Shown here: piece by piece, positions 16,810-26,925 of the stretch | Layout of the letters: the number at the start of each line of letters is the position of its first letter | Numbering within the stretch: position 1 is the first letter of the stretch | Assembly (NCBI RefSeq): GCF_009793335.1 | Contig: NZ_WING01000001.1 | Coordinates: 6,758,001-6,822,000 of the forward strand | Direction: 5' to 3' | DNA: 64,000 nt | Source: Actinomadura sp. J1-007 | GTDB taxonomy: Bacteria; Actinomycetota; Actinomycetes; Streptosporangiales; Streptosporangiaceae | Made by a program: the position numbers and the translations under genes | The notes under the pieces: model-generated | Database searches by the model: none | What the model saw: only the letters and a program-made list of their open reading frames with translations | What the model was told of the DNA's origin: nothing

Positions 16810-18519
16810 GTGAGCGAACTGAACGGATCGGGTGGTTCGCGAGGCGTCCCTGACGCCGGTTCGCCCTGGCCCCCCTTGGGCCGCGACGCGGGCCCGAAGC
16901 CCGACGTGCCCGTCCCGGCCGCCCAGCAGCCCATCCAGGTCACCAAGCAGCCCCCCGGCGAGCCCGCCGCCCGGCCGCCCGAGCCCGAGCCCGAGGCGCA
17001 GCCCTGGGACATCGTCGAGCGGCTGCGCCAGATGGCCGACCTCATCGGCGACGCCCTCGCCGCCGGCGAGCGCAAGGTCAGCGAGGCCCAGACCGACGCC
17101 GCCTCGCAGATCGCGACCGTGCAGGCCGAGCGCGACTCGGCCCAGCGCGACGCCGCCGCCGCGTGGGGCGAGGTCCAGCGCGCGCGGGGCCAGGCCGAGC
17201 AGGCCGACCGCCGCGCGGTCGAGGCCGAGCGCCGCGTCGCCGAGGCGCAGAACGAGGCGGCCCAGCAGATGTCCGCGCTCCAGGCGGAGAAGGAGTCGTC
17301 GCAGCGCGACGCCGCCGCCGCGTGGGGCGAGGTCCAGCGGGCCCGCGGCCAGGCCGAGCAGGCCGACCGCCGCGCGGTCGAGGCCGAGCGCAAGCTCGCC
17401 GACGCCGAGCGCCGCGTCACCGAGGTCCAGAACGACGCCGTCCAGCAGATCGCCGCCGCGCAGGGCGAGAAGGAGAACGCCCAGCGCGACGCCGCCGCCG
17501 CCTGGAACCAGGCGCAGCAGGGGCGCGCGCAGGCCGACCAGGCCCGCGGCCAGGCCGAGCAGGCCCGGCTCCAGGCCGACCAGGCGCGCGGGCAGGCCGA
17601 GCAGGCCCGCGCCCAGATGGAGCAGGCCCAGGCCGCCGCCGAGGCGGCCGAGCGCCGCGTCGCCGAGGCCGAGGCGACCGTCCGGCAGGCCATCACCCAG
17701 CGCGACGCGATGAGCGAGGCCCGCGACGACGCCGTGCGCGCCGTCGAGGACTCCGTCGGCGCGCGCCGTTCCGCCGAGGCCGAGCGCGACCGGGTGGCCG
17801 ACCAGGCCGCCGAGCTGTCGCGCGCGCTGGAGACCGCGCACGCCGAGCTGGCCGGGCTGCGCGCCAAGGTCACCGACGCCGAGATGACCGCGCAGAACCT
17901 CCAGCACGCCGTCGCCGCCGCCGGCAAGGAGTCCGACGAGACCCGCCGCCGCGCCGAGGCCGCCGAACGGCGCGCCGCGGAGTTCGAGCGCCGCGCCCAG
18001 GAGGCCGAGCGCCGCGCCGCCGACGCCGAACGCCGCGTCGCCGAGTCCGAGCGCCGCGCGGCCGAGGCCGAGAACGAGCGCCAGCAGGCCCTCGACACCG
18101 CCGCGCAGTCGCTGGAGGCCGCCAAGCAGGCCGAACGCGAGCGCGACGCCAACAGCAAGGCCCGCGAGGCCGCCGAACGGACCCGCGAGGCCGCCGTCCA
18201 GGCGCAGGCCCGCGCCGAGTCGGAGCTGACCCTCGCGCGGGGCCGGGCCGACGCGGCGGGCAGGGAGCGGGACAAGGCCGTGGCCGGCATGCGCCAGATG
18301 GCGGCCGAGCGCGACGCGGTCGCCGAGAAGCTCGCCGAACGCGACCAGTGGGTCGACCAGCTCGCCCAGGCCGTCACCGAGCAGCGCGCGGCGATCGCCG
18401 AGCTCTCCCAGGAGCGCGACGCCGCCCGCAACGCCGCCGACCAGGCCCGCTCCCTGATCGACGAGCTCACCCGGCAGCTCCGCACGATCATGCCCACCGC
18501 CGCCACCCCCCGCCTCTGA
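16810..18519 (+). CDS. Long Ala/Glu/Arg-rich coiled-coil protein
   Basis: A 569-residue protein from GTG 16810 (GGAG upstream). Residues 1-65 are Pro/Gly-rich and disordered; from about 70 to the end the sequence is almost entirely heptad-like coiled coil without hydrophobic segments. The segment QRDAAAAWGEVQRARGQAEQ occurs twice 53 residues apart and a third diverged time 60 residues later. The 7-residue difference is one heptad, as expected for growth of a coiled coil by in-register duplication. A C-terminal short non-coiled tail ends TAATPRL. The function is unknown: a cytoskeletal or scaffold role would fit, but no specific family (DivIVA, FilP, Scy) is recognised. Confidence 0.75.
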   Translation: MSELNGSGGSRGVPDAGSPWPPLGRDAGPKPDVPVPAAQQPIQVTKQPPGEPAARPPEPEPEAQPWDIVERLRQMADLIGDALAAGERKVSEAQTDAASQIATVQAERDSAQRDAAAAWGEVQRARGQAEQADRRAVEAERRVAEAQNEAAQQMSALQAEKESSQRDAAAAWGEVQRARGQAEQADRRAVEAERKLADAERRVTEVQNDAVQQIAAAQGEKENAQRDAAAAWNQAQQGRAQADQARGQAEQARLQADQARGQAEQARAQMEQAQAAAEAAERRVAEAEATVRQAITQRDAMSEARDDAVRAVEDSVGARRSAEAERDRVADQAAELSRALETAHAELAGLRAKVTDAEMTAQNLQHAVAAAGKESDETRRRAEAAERRAAEFERRAQEAERRAADAERRVAESERRAAEAENERQQALDTAAQSLEAAKQAERERDANSKAREAAERTREAAVQAQARAESELTLARGRADAAGRERDKAVAGMRQMAAERDAVAEKLAERDQWVDQLAQAVTEQRAAIAELSQERDAARNAADQARSLIDELTRQLRTIMPTAATPRL

Positions 18520-18811
18520 CCCCCCGGCCTCCCGCCCCGCGCCCGCGGGGCGGCGGGACCTCGCCGCGCGGCGCGGCCCGAAGGCCGGAGACCCGCCGGG
18601 GGCAGGGGCTCCGGCAGCCGCCGGATCGACGGTGTGCGCGGCGGCCCGGCGGAGAATCCGGCGGCCGGGCGGCCCCGGAAGCCGCTGACCAGGGGCCCCG
18701 CGCCCTCCCCGGGGACACGTCCCGGACGGCGCACGGTCGCGCGGCTGTTATCCTGGTGGCCCGTGGACAGTGCGGTTAACGTCCGCCTCGCAACGACCAC
18801 GGGAGTCCTAC

Positions 18812-20496
<1,685 letters not shown>

Positions 20497-20500
<4 letters not shown>

Positions 20501-21156
20501 GCGGCGGCGCGACCCCGGGCCCGGACGACGTCCGCGACCGGCCCGAGCGCTGGGAGGTGGTCGAGGAGTCCCGCGCGTTCGAGGGGCACGTGTTCAACGT
20601 CCGCCGCGACCGCGTCCGGATGCCCGCCGGGCCGACCGCCGCCGCGGGCACCGAGGTCGTCGGCCGCGACGTGATCGAGCACCTCGGCTCGGTCGGCGTC
20701 CTCGCCCTCGACGACGGCGGCCGCGTCCTGCTGCTGCGCCAGTACCGGCACCCCGTCGGCTACCTGCTGTGGGAGGCGCCCGCCGGGCTCCGCGACGTCG
20801 CCGGCGAGCCGCTGCACAAGCTCGCCGAGCGCGAGCTGCTGGAGGAGGCGGGCTACCGCGCCGAACGCTGGGACACCCTCGCCGACGTCTTCCCCTCGTC
20901 CGGGATGTCCGACGAACGCGTCCGGATCTTCCTCGCCCGCGGCCTCACCGAGGTCCCCGCCGACCAGATCGACTTCGAGCGCCGGCACGAGGAGGCGGAG
21001 ATGCCGGTCGTGTGGGTGCCGCTGGACGACGCCGTCCGCAAGATCTTCGCCGGGGAGATCCACAACATGATCGCCACGACCGGGATCCTCGCCGCGCACG
21101 CCGCCCGCGCCAACGGCTTCCGCGACCTGCGCCCCGTGGACGCCCCCGAGCGCTGA
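20497..21156 (+). CDS. Nudix hydrolase, ADP-ribose pyrophosphatase-like
   Basis: A 219-residue Nudix protein starting at GTG 20497, overlapping the pyrG stop (GTGA). The Nudix box is GLRDVAGEPLHKLAERELLEEAG (G-x5-E-x7-REx2EExG), and LLWEAPAG precedes it as in ADP-ribose pyrophosphatases. Mg-dependent cleavage of ADP-ribose or a similar nucleotide sugar is likely. A GC-rich hairpin (21165-21190) follows. Confidence 0.85.
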
Positions 21157-21164
21157 CCCGTCCG

Positions 21165-21190
21165 CCTCCCGCGCGCACGCGCGGGGGAGG
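21165..21190 (+). terminator. GC hairpin after the Nudix gene
   Basis: CCTCCCGCGCG pairs with CGCGCGGGGGAGG, with two extra G as a bulge and a 2-nt loop. Probably a weak or partial terminator, since xerD continues on the same strand. Confidence 0.45.
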
Positions 21191-21323
21191 GAGCCGGACG
21201 TGCGGCGGCTCGCGGCCGGATGACATCTCCCTCGGTGGCGGGAACGGGCATGATGGGCACGAGCCGTTCCGCCCCGAGGGAAGAGGTGCCGCACTGACAC
21301 CGAGCACGACACGCCGGAACGCC

Positions 21324-22286
21324 GTGCGGCCCCCCGAGGAGGACTCGACCCCCCGGTCCGCGCTGGAGTCAGCCGTGCGGACCTACCTCGGGCACCTGGC
21401 CGTCGAGCGCGGCCTCGCCGCCAACACCCTCAGCTCGTACCGCCGCGACCTGCGCCGCTACGCCGAGGTGCAGGCCGGGCGGGGCCGCACCGCGATCGAC
21501 GCGATCGGCGAGGACGACGTGCGCGCGTTCCTCGTCGGGCTGCGCGAGGGCGACGAGGAGCATCCGCCGCTGTCGGCGGGCTCGGCCGCCCGCGCGCTCG
21601 TCGCCGTGCGCGGCCTGCACCGCTTCGCGCTGCGCGAGGGCCTCGCCCCCGCCGACCCCGCGCGCGACGTCAAGCCGCCCACCCCGCCCCGGCGGCTCCC
21701 CAAGGCCATCTCCATCGCCGAGGTCGAACGGCTCCTCGCCGCGTCCGGCGGCGCCGACGGCGACGCCGGCGCCGCGCGCGGCCTGCGCGACCGCGCCCTG
21801 CTCGAACTGCTGTACGGCTCGGGCGCCCGCATCTCCGAGGCCGTCGGGCTCGACGTCGACGATCTCGACCTGGGCGACGGGTTCGCCCGCGTGTCCGGCA
21901 AGGGCGGCAAGACCCGCGTGGTGCCGATCGGCGACTACGCGCGCCGCGCCGTCGAGGCGTACCTCGTGCGCGCCCGCCCCGAACTCGCCAAGGCGGGCCG
22001 CGGCGGGCCCGCGCTGTTCCTCAACGCGCGCGGCGGGCGGCTCTCCCGGCAGGGCGCCTGGATGGTCCTGCGCGCCGCCGCCGAACGCGCGAAACTCTCG
22101 GACGTCTCGCCGCACACCCTGCGCCATTCGTTCGCCACGCATCTGCTCGACGGGGGCGCGGATGTGCGCGTCGTCCAGGAATTGCTGGGGCACGCCTCGG
22201 TGACGACGACGCAGGTCTACACTCTGGTGACGGTCCAGCTGTTGCGCGAGGTCTACGCGACCTCACACCCTCGCGCGCGTGGCTGA
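21324..22286 (+). CDS. xerD: Tyrosine recombinase XerD
   Basis: A 320-residue site-specific recombinase that resolves chromosome dimers at dif. The N-terminal SAM-like domain has ERGLAANTLSSYRRDLRRY, and the catalytic residues are seen as Arg (ARISEAVG), Lys (SGKGGKTR), HTLRHSF, GHAS and Tyr (TTQVYTLV). GTG 21324 gives the usual short N-terminus before the SAM-like domain; the start is uncertain by about 20 residues. Position before parA and scpAB is the normal actinobacterial arrangement. Confidence 0.92.
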   Translation: MRPPEEDSTPRSALESAVRTYLGHLAVERGLAANTLSSYRRDLRRYAEVQAGRGRTAIDAIGEDDVRAFLVGLREGDEEHPPLSAGSAARALVAVRGLHRFALREGLAPADPARDVKPPTPPRRLPKAISIAEVERLLAASGGADGDAGAARGLRDRALLELLYGSGARISEAVGLDVDDLDLGDGFARVSGKGGKTRVVPIGDYARRAVEAYLVRARPELAKAGRGGPALFLNARGGRLSRQGAWMVLRAAAERAKLSDVSPHTLRHSFATHLLDGGADVRVVQELLGHASVTTTQVYTLVTVQLLREVYATSHPRARG

Positions 22287-22339
22287 ACGGGTGCCGGCGG
22301 GGGGCCGGCGACAAATCCCGACTATCGGCGCGCGTCGGC

Positions 22340-22368
22340 TTGAGCCGTGGGGTGGCAAGCTCTAGAGT
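22340..22368 (+). promoter_or_regulatory. Promoter of parA: TTGAGC-N17-TAGAGT
   Basis: A -35-like TTGAGC (22340-22345) is followed after exactly 17 nt by TAGAGT (22363-22368). The GTG of parA lies 44 nt downstream. An inverted repeat AGAGT-CCCC-ACTCT (22364-22377) covers the -10 and the expected start point and could be an operator. Confidence 0.55.
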
Positions 22369-22411
22369 CCCCACTCTGGATGGCATTTTCGGGCCGCCGG
22401 GGAGGGATCTG

Positions 22412-23323
22412 GTGACCAGCACAAAGGCTCCGGAGGGCGTCCTGTCCTCCGCCACCATAGAGACCGATCCGCGTCGGGCCCTCGGCCCCACGCAACGGCC
22501 CGTTCCCGTGTTCCCGGACCCCGAGCCGCTCGCCGAGCACGGGCCCGCGCGGATCGTGTCGATCTGCAACCAGAAGGGCGGGGTCGGCAAGACCACCACC
22601 ACCATCAACCTCGGCGCCGCGCTCGCCGAGTACGGCCGCCGCGTGCTGCTGGTCGACTTCGACCCGCAGGGCGCCCTGTCGGTCGGCCTCGGCAAGGGCG
22701 ACCCGCGCCAGCTCGACATGACGATCCACAACCTGCTGCTCGAACGCGACACCGAGTGGGAGGACGTCGTCATCGAGACCGGCGTCGACGGGATGGAGCT
22801 GCTGCCCAGCAACATCGACCTGTCCGGCGCCGAGGTGCAGCTCGTCCACGAGGTCGGCCGCGAGTACATCCTCGCCGGGGCCCTGAAGTCGGCGGTGCCG
22901 CACTACGACTACATCCTCATCGACTGCCAGCCGTCCCTCGGCCTGCTCACCGTCAACGCGCTCGCCGCGAGCGACGGCGTGCTGATCCCGCTGGAGTGCG
23001 AGTACTTCGCGATGCGCGGCGTCGCGCTGCTGATGGAGACCATCGACAAGGTGCAGGGCCGGATCAACCCCGACCTCAGCATCGACGGCGTCCTCGGCAC
23101 CATGTACGACTCGCGCACCCTGCACACCCGCGAGGTCCTCGGCCGCATCGTCGAGGCGTTCGGTGAGAAGGTCTTCCACACGGTCATCAACCGCACGGTA
23201 CGGTTTCCTGACGCGACCGTCGCGGGGGAGCCGATCACGTACTTCGACCCCAACTCGATGGGGGCGAACGCATATCGTGGTCTGGCTCGGGAGGTGCTCG
23301 GAAGGTGGGCTCACGGCGGGTAA
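22412..23323 (+). CDS. ParA-family ATPase
   Basis: A 303-residue Walker-type ATPase. After a disordered 45-residue N-terminus come CNQKGGVGKTTTTINLG (deviant Walker A), VLLVDFDPQGAL and DYILIDCQPSLG, then PLECEYFAMRGVALLMETI and an oriented C-terminus. The start GTG 22412 is preceded by GGGGAGGGA at good spacing. This is the orphan ParA found between xerD and scpA, not the oriC-linked parAB, and no parB follows. Instead a small ribbon-helix-helix-like gene overlaps its 3' end by 19 nt. Confidence 0.9.
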   Translation: MTSTKAPEGVLSSATIETDPRRALGPTQRPVPVFPDPEPLAEHGPARIVSICNQKGGVGKTTTTINLGAALAEYGRRVLLVDFDPQGALSVGLGKGDPRQLDMTIHNLLLERDTEWEDVVIETGVDGMELLPSNIDLSGAEVQLVHEVGREYILAGALKSAVPHYDYILIDCQPSLGLLTVNALAASDGVLIPLECEYFAMRGVALLMETIDKVQGRINPDLSIDGVLGTMYDSRTLHTREVLGRIVEAFGEKVFHTVINRTVRFPDATVAGEPITYFDPNSMGANAYRGLAREVLGRWAHGG

Positions 23324-23691
23324 GTCTGCCCGGGGTGGATGAGATCTTCCGCCCCACGGCCCCCGCGGGCGGGCAGCCCGCGCCGGTCCCCGCCCAGGCC
23401 GAGCACCCGCGGCCCGCGCCCGCTCCCGCCCGGGCCCCGATCCCGGCGCAGAGCCCGGCCCCGGCCCGCCGCCCGACCGGGCGCCAGCGCCACGACTCGA
23501 AGATCACCGTGTACGTCTCCTCCGACGAGCTGCTCGACCTCGAACGGCTCCGCCTCACGCTCCGCGCCGACCACGGCCTGAGCGTCGACCGCGGACGGCT
23601 CGTCCGCGAGGCCGTCGCCGCGATGCTGGGCGACTTCGACGCCCGCGGCGAGCACAGCGTCCTGGTCCACCGACTCCGCGACGACGCCTGA
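23305..23691 (+). CDS. Small protein with ribbon-helix-helix-like C-terminus, partner of ParA
   Basis: A 128-residue protein starting at GTG 23305 inside the end of parA (GGAGG 11 nt upstream). Residues 1-63 are Pro/Ala-rich and disordered. The second half, KITVYVSSDELLDLERLRLT and VDRGRLVREAVAAMLGDF, has the strand-helix-helix pattern of RHH DNA-binding proteins. In plasmid type Ib systems a small RHH protein serves as the centromere-binding partner of ParA, so such a role here is an inference from overlap and fold. I do not know a named family for it. Confidence 0.65.
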   Translation: MGSRRVSLPGVDEIFRPTAPAGGQPAPVPAQAEHPRPAPAPARAPIPAQSPAPARRPTGRQRHDSKITVYVSSDELLDLERLRLTLRADHGLSVDRGRLVREAVAAMLGDFDARGEHSVLVHRLRDDA

Positions 23692-23742
23692 GCCGCCGGT
23701 GCCCACCCCGCCCGAACAGGCAGAACGCCCAGCCCGCTCCGC

Positions 23743-23758
23743 TACCGTGAGCGGCGTG
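23743..23758 (+). promoter_or_regulatory. Possible leaderless promoter of scpA: TACCGT-N7-GTG
   Basis: TACCGT at 23743-23748 ends 7 nt before GTG 23756, placing the transcript start on the start codon. No -35 consensus is visible. It is one of several such boxes in the window. Confidence 0.35.
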
Positions 23759-24865
23759 GACGAGACGCCGCCCGAACCGGAACGGGACGAGCGCGAGCCC
23801 CCCGGAGCGGCCGGCCCCGGCGGGCGGGCGGAGGCCGCCGCCACGGCGGAGCCAGGCGGAGCGGCCGCGTCCGGCGGCGCGGGCGGAGCGGCCGGGCCCG
23901 GCGGCGCGGGCGGAACGGGACAGGACGGCGAGGAGCAGCAGGGCTTCCGCGTCCACCTCGACAACTTCGAGGGGCCGTTCGACCTGCTGCTCGGGCTGAT
24001 CTCCAAGCACAAGCTCGACATCACCGAGGTGTCGCTGCACAAGGTCACCGACGACTTCATCGCCCACATCAGGTCCCACGGCAAGGACTGGGACCTCGAC
24101 CAGGCCAGCCACTTCCTGCTGGTCGCCGCGACGCTGCTGGACCTCAAGGCCGCCCGGCTGCTGCCGTCCGGCGAGGTCGACGACGAGGACGACCTGGCGC
24201 TGCTGGAGGCCCGCGACCTGCTGTTCGCCCGGCTGCTCCAGTACCGGGCCTACAAGGAGGTCGCGCGGGTCATCGCCGGGCGGATCGCCGACCAGGGCCG
24301 CCGCTTCCCGCGCGTGGTGCCGATGGAGCCCCGCTTCGCCAACCTCCTGCCCGAGGTGCTGCTCGGCCTCGGCCCCGAGGAGTTCGCGCGGCTCGCGGGC
24401 AAGGCACTCGCCCCGAAGGCGCCGCCCTCGGTGTCGGTTGAGCACATGTACCAGCCGAAGGCCAGCGTCAAGGAGCAGGCCGCCCTGGTCGTCGAACGGC
24501 TCCGCCGGCTCCGCAAGACCACCTTCCGCGTCCTCGCGGCCGACGCCGAGGGCACCTACGAGGTCGTCGCGCGGTTCCTGGCGCTGCTGGAGCTGTACCG
24601 CGAGCAGGCCGTGACGTTCGAGCAGCTCGAACCGCTCGGCGAGCTGCACGTCACCTGGACCGGCACCGACGACGGCGACGTCGAGGTCGGCGACGACTAC
24701 GAGGGCTCCGCCGAGAAGCGGGCCAAGGACGACAAGGACCGGAAGGACGACAAGGACCGGCGGGACGCGCGGGACCGGCGGGACGAGCCGGACCCGGGCG
24801 CCCGGCCGGAGCCGGACGACCGGCCGGACCCGAAGGACAGGGACGAGAACACCGACGATGACTGA
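23756..24865 (+). CDS. scpA: Segregation and condensation protein A
   Basis: Kleisin subunit that links the two SMC heads together with ScpB. The conserved start of the domain is FRVHLDNFEGPFDLLLGLIS, followed by KLDITEVSLHKVTDDF, FLLVAATLLDLKAARLLP and a C-terminal winged-helix part ending around EQLEPLGELHVTWTG. A disordered Gly/Ala-rich N-terminus of about 60 residues and a highly charged Asp/Lys/Arg tail of about 60 residues are extra to the family. GTG 23756 fits a leaderless start; GTG 23699 would add 19 residues. The gene overlaps scpB by 8 nt. Confidence 0.92.
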   Translation: MDETPPEPERDEREPPGAAGPGGRAEAAATAEPGGAAASGGAGGAAGPGGAGGTGQDGEEQQGFRVHLDNFEGPFDLLLGLISKHKLDITEVSLHKVTDDFIAHIRSHGKDWDLDQASHFLLVAATLLDLKAARLLPSGEVDDEDDLALLEARDLLFARLLQYRAYKEVARVIAGRIADQGRRFPRVVPMEPRFANLLPEVLLGLGPEEFARLAGKALAPKAPPSVSVEHMYQPKASVKEQAALVVERLRRLRKTTFRVLAADAEGTYEVVARFLALLELYREQAVTFEQLEPLGELHVTWTGTDDGDVEVGDDYEGSAEKRAKDDKDRKDDKDRRDARDRRDEPDPGARPEPDDRPDPKDRDENTDDD

Positions 24866-25634
24866 CCGACCCAGCGAGGACGCCCGCGAGGGCGCCCCCG
24901 AGCCAGGCCCCGGGAACGCCGCGGAGCCCGCCCCCGCCGCGCAGCCGTTCAACGGAGCCGGGCCCTCGAACGGAGCGGGGCCCGCGAGCGCCTCCGAGAG
25001 CGCGGACGAGGCCGGACCCGAGGAACGCGCCCCGGAGGACGGGACCGACGCGGGCGCTGGCACCGACGGCGGCGGGAGCGCGGGGGAGGGGCTGCCGGGG
25101 CTGCGCGCCTCCGTCGAGGCGATCCTGCTCGTGGTGGACGAGCCGGTGGCCGAGATCACGCTCGCGCAGCTCCTGGAGCGCCCCCGGCACGAGGTCGCGG
25201 GTACGCTGCGTGAGCTGGCCGCGGAATACACCGAGCAGGGCCGGGGGTTCGACCTCAGGGAGGTCGCCGGCGGCTGGCGGTTCTACACCCGGGACGTGTG
25301 CGCCCCGGTGGTGGAGCGGTTCGTCACCGACGGGCAGCAGGCGCGGCTGACGCAGGCCGCGCTGGAGACGCTCGCCGTGGTGGCGTACCGGCAGCCGGTC
25401 AGCCGGGCCAGGGTGTCGGCGATCCGCGGGGTCAACAGCGACGGGGTGATGCGCACCCTGACGCTGCGCGGCCTCATCGAGGACGCCGGGCAGGACCCCG
25501 AGTCGCAGGCGCACCTCTACCGCACGACCGGGTACTTCCTGGAACGGCTCGGGCTGCGCGACCTGGACGAGCTGCCCGAACTGGCCCCCTACCTGCCCGA
25601 CGACCTGCCCGACGACATCATCGAGGACAAGTGA
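24858..25634 (+). CDS. scpB: Segregation and condensation protein B
   Basis: A 258-residue protein with two winged helices, partner of ScpA in the SMC complex. The N-terminal 75 residues are disordered and acidic. The core begins LRASVEAILLVVDEPV, continues FDLREVAGGWRFYTR and has LTQAALETLAVVAYRQPVSR, which is diagnostic. Its ATG is inside the last codons of scpA, and its stop overlaps the GTG of rluB (GTGA), so the three are translationally coupled. Confidence 0.94.
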   Translation: MTDRPSEDAREGAPEPGPGNAAEPAPAAQPFNGAGPSNGAGPASASESADEAGPEERAPEDGTDAGAGTDGGGSAGEGLPGLRASVEAILLVVDEPVAEITLAQLLERPRHEVAGTLRELAAEYTEQGRGFDLREVAGGWRFYTRDVCAPVVERFVTDGQQARLTQAALETLAVVAYRQPVSRARVSAIRGVNSDGVMRTLTLRGLIEDAGQDPESQAHLYRTTGYFLERLGLRDLDELPELAPYLPDDLPDDIIEDK

Positions 25635-26362
25635 AAGAGAACGAGGGCGTACGGCTCCAGAAGGTCCTGGCCGACGCCGGGATCGGCAGCCGCCGCCACT
25701 GCGAGGAGCTCATCGGCGAGGGCCGGGTCACCGTGAACGGCAACCGGGTGTTCCGGTTCGGCGAGCGCGTCGACCCCCAGCGCGCGGTCATCCACGTGGA
25801 CGGCCGCCGGGTGGAGACCCGCGCCGAGATGCGGTACTACATGATCAACAAGCCGCGCGGCGTGGTCAGCACCATGGCGGACGAGCGGGGGCGCAAGTCC
25901 CTGGCCGACTACGTGGAGGTGCCCGAGCGGCTGTTCCACGTCGGCCGCCTCGACACCGACACCGAGGGGCTGATCCTGCTCACCAACGACGGCGAGCTGT
26001 CCCACCGGCTCACCCACCCGAGCTACGGCGTCGACAAGACGTACCTGGCCGAGATCCACGGCCCGATCCCCCGCGACCTCGGCAAGCGGCTGAGGGCCGG
26101 GGTGACGCTGGAGGACGGGCCTGCCAAGGCCGACAGGTTCCGGGTGTTCGACCAGGTCGGACGGCGCGTCCTCGTCGAGATCACCCTGCACGAGGGGCGC
26201 AAGCACATCGTGCGGCGGCTGCTGAAGGAGGTCGGGTTTCCGGTCCAGCAGCTCGCCCGCGTAGAGTTCGGCCCGATCAAGCTGGGCGCGCTGAAGCCCG
26301 GCGGGATGCGGGCCCTGACCGTCCGAGAGGTCGGGGAGCTGTACAAGGCCGTCGGGCTGTAG
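25631..26362 (+). CDS. rluB: 23S rRNA pseudouridine synthase (RluB/RsuA family)
   Basis: A 243-residue RNA-modifying enzyme. An S4 domain (RLQKVLADAGIGSRRHCEELI, ending in GRVTVNG) precedes the catalytic domain, where the aspartate lies in GRLDTDTEGLILLTNDG; EGRKHIVRRLL is the C-terminal signature. GTG 25631 overlaps the scpB stop by 4 nt. RluB versus RsuA specificity is not decided by sequence reading, but the scpB-rluB link favours RluB. Confidence 0.9.
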   Translation: MKENEGVRLQKVLADAGIGSRRHCEELIGEGRVTVNGNRVFRFGERVDPQRAVIHVDGRRVETRAEMRYYMINKPRGVVSTMADERGRKSLADYVEVPERLFHVGRLDTDTEGLILLTNDGELSHRLTHPSYGVDKTYLAEIHGPIPRDLGKRLRAGVTLEDGPAKADRFRVFDQVGRRVLVEITLHEGRKHIVRRLLKEVGFPVQQLARVEFGPIKLGALKPGGMRALTVREVGELYKAVGL

Positions 26363-26394
26363 CCGGGCGGGCGGCGGAACGGGAGGAGTGCGAG

Positions 26395-26757
26395 GTGGCC
26401 GTACGAGCCGTCCGAGGGGCGACGCAGGTCGACGCCGACGACCGGGACCAGATCCTGGCGGCGACGACCGAGCTCGTCACCGAGGTCATGAGCAGGAACG
26501 GGCTGACCACCGACGACGTGATCAGCGTGGTCTTCACGGCGACGCCCGACCTGACGGCCGAGTTCCCCGCGCTCGCCGCCCGCAAGCTCGGCTTCCACGA
26601 CGTCCCGCTGCTGTGCGCGAGCGAGATCGCGGTCCCGCACGCCCTCCCGCGCGTGATCAGGCTGATGGCCCACATCGAGACCGGCCGCCCGCGCTCGGAC
26701 ATCCAGCACGTCTACCTGCGCGGCGCGGTCGCCCTCCGCCTCGACATCGCCCAGTAG
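26395..26757 (+). CDS. aroH: Chorismate mutase, AroH type
   Basis: A 120-residue trimeric chorismate mutase that makes prephenate. AVRAVRGATQVDADD, VVFTATPDLTAEFPA, VPLLCASEIAVPHALPRVIR and the C-terminal VYLRGAVALR carry the active-site Arg, Glu and Arg of the AroH fold. GTG start with GGAGG upstream. It is separated from tyrA, the next step toward tyrosine, by a terminator. Confidence 0.92.
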   Translation: MAVRAVRGATQVDADDRDQILAATTELVTEVMSRNGLTTDDVISVVFTATPDLTAEFPALAARKLGFHDVPLLCASEIAVPHALPRVIRLMAHIETGRPRSDIQHVYLRGAVALRLDIAQ

Positions 26758-26792
26758 CCGGCAACGGTCCGTTCCGGGCTTCGGGAGGCCGC

Positions 26793-26825
26793 AGGCCCCT
26801 CATCGTTCGTGACGGTGAGGGGCCT
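26793..26825 (+). terminator. Hairpin terminator after aroH
   Basis: AGGCCCCTCA (26793-26802) pairs perfectly with TGAGGGGCCT (26816-26825) around a 13-nt loop that can pair further (CGT with ACG). No U tract, as usual in this DNA. Confidence 0.75.
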
Positions 26826-26910
26826 CTCGCGTACGGTCACGGAAGTGAGGCGAGGCGGCCGTCTTCGGCGACCCGGATCGCGGTCCGGCCTCGGCCTTCG
26901 GGAAGGCCGC

Positions 26911-26925
26911 TAGGCTGGGCCGGTG
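26911..26925 (+). promoter_or_regulatory. Possible leaderless promoter of tyrA: TAGGCT-N6-GTG
   Basis: TAGGCT at 26911-26916 is followed by 6 nt and GTG 26923, with no Shine-Dalgarno sequence between. It follows the aroH terminator, so tyrA needs its own promoter. Confidence 0.45.

Noticed and set aside
18743..18760. TTATCCT as the -10 of pyrG
   Set aside because: No -35 and no support from spacing to the TTG start; left out.
22290..22312. Short GCCGGC...GCCGGC hairpin after xerD as a terminator
   Set aside because: The stem is only 6 bp and common at this GC content.
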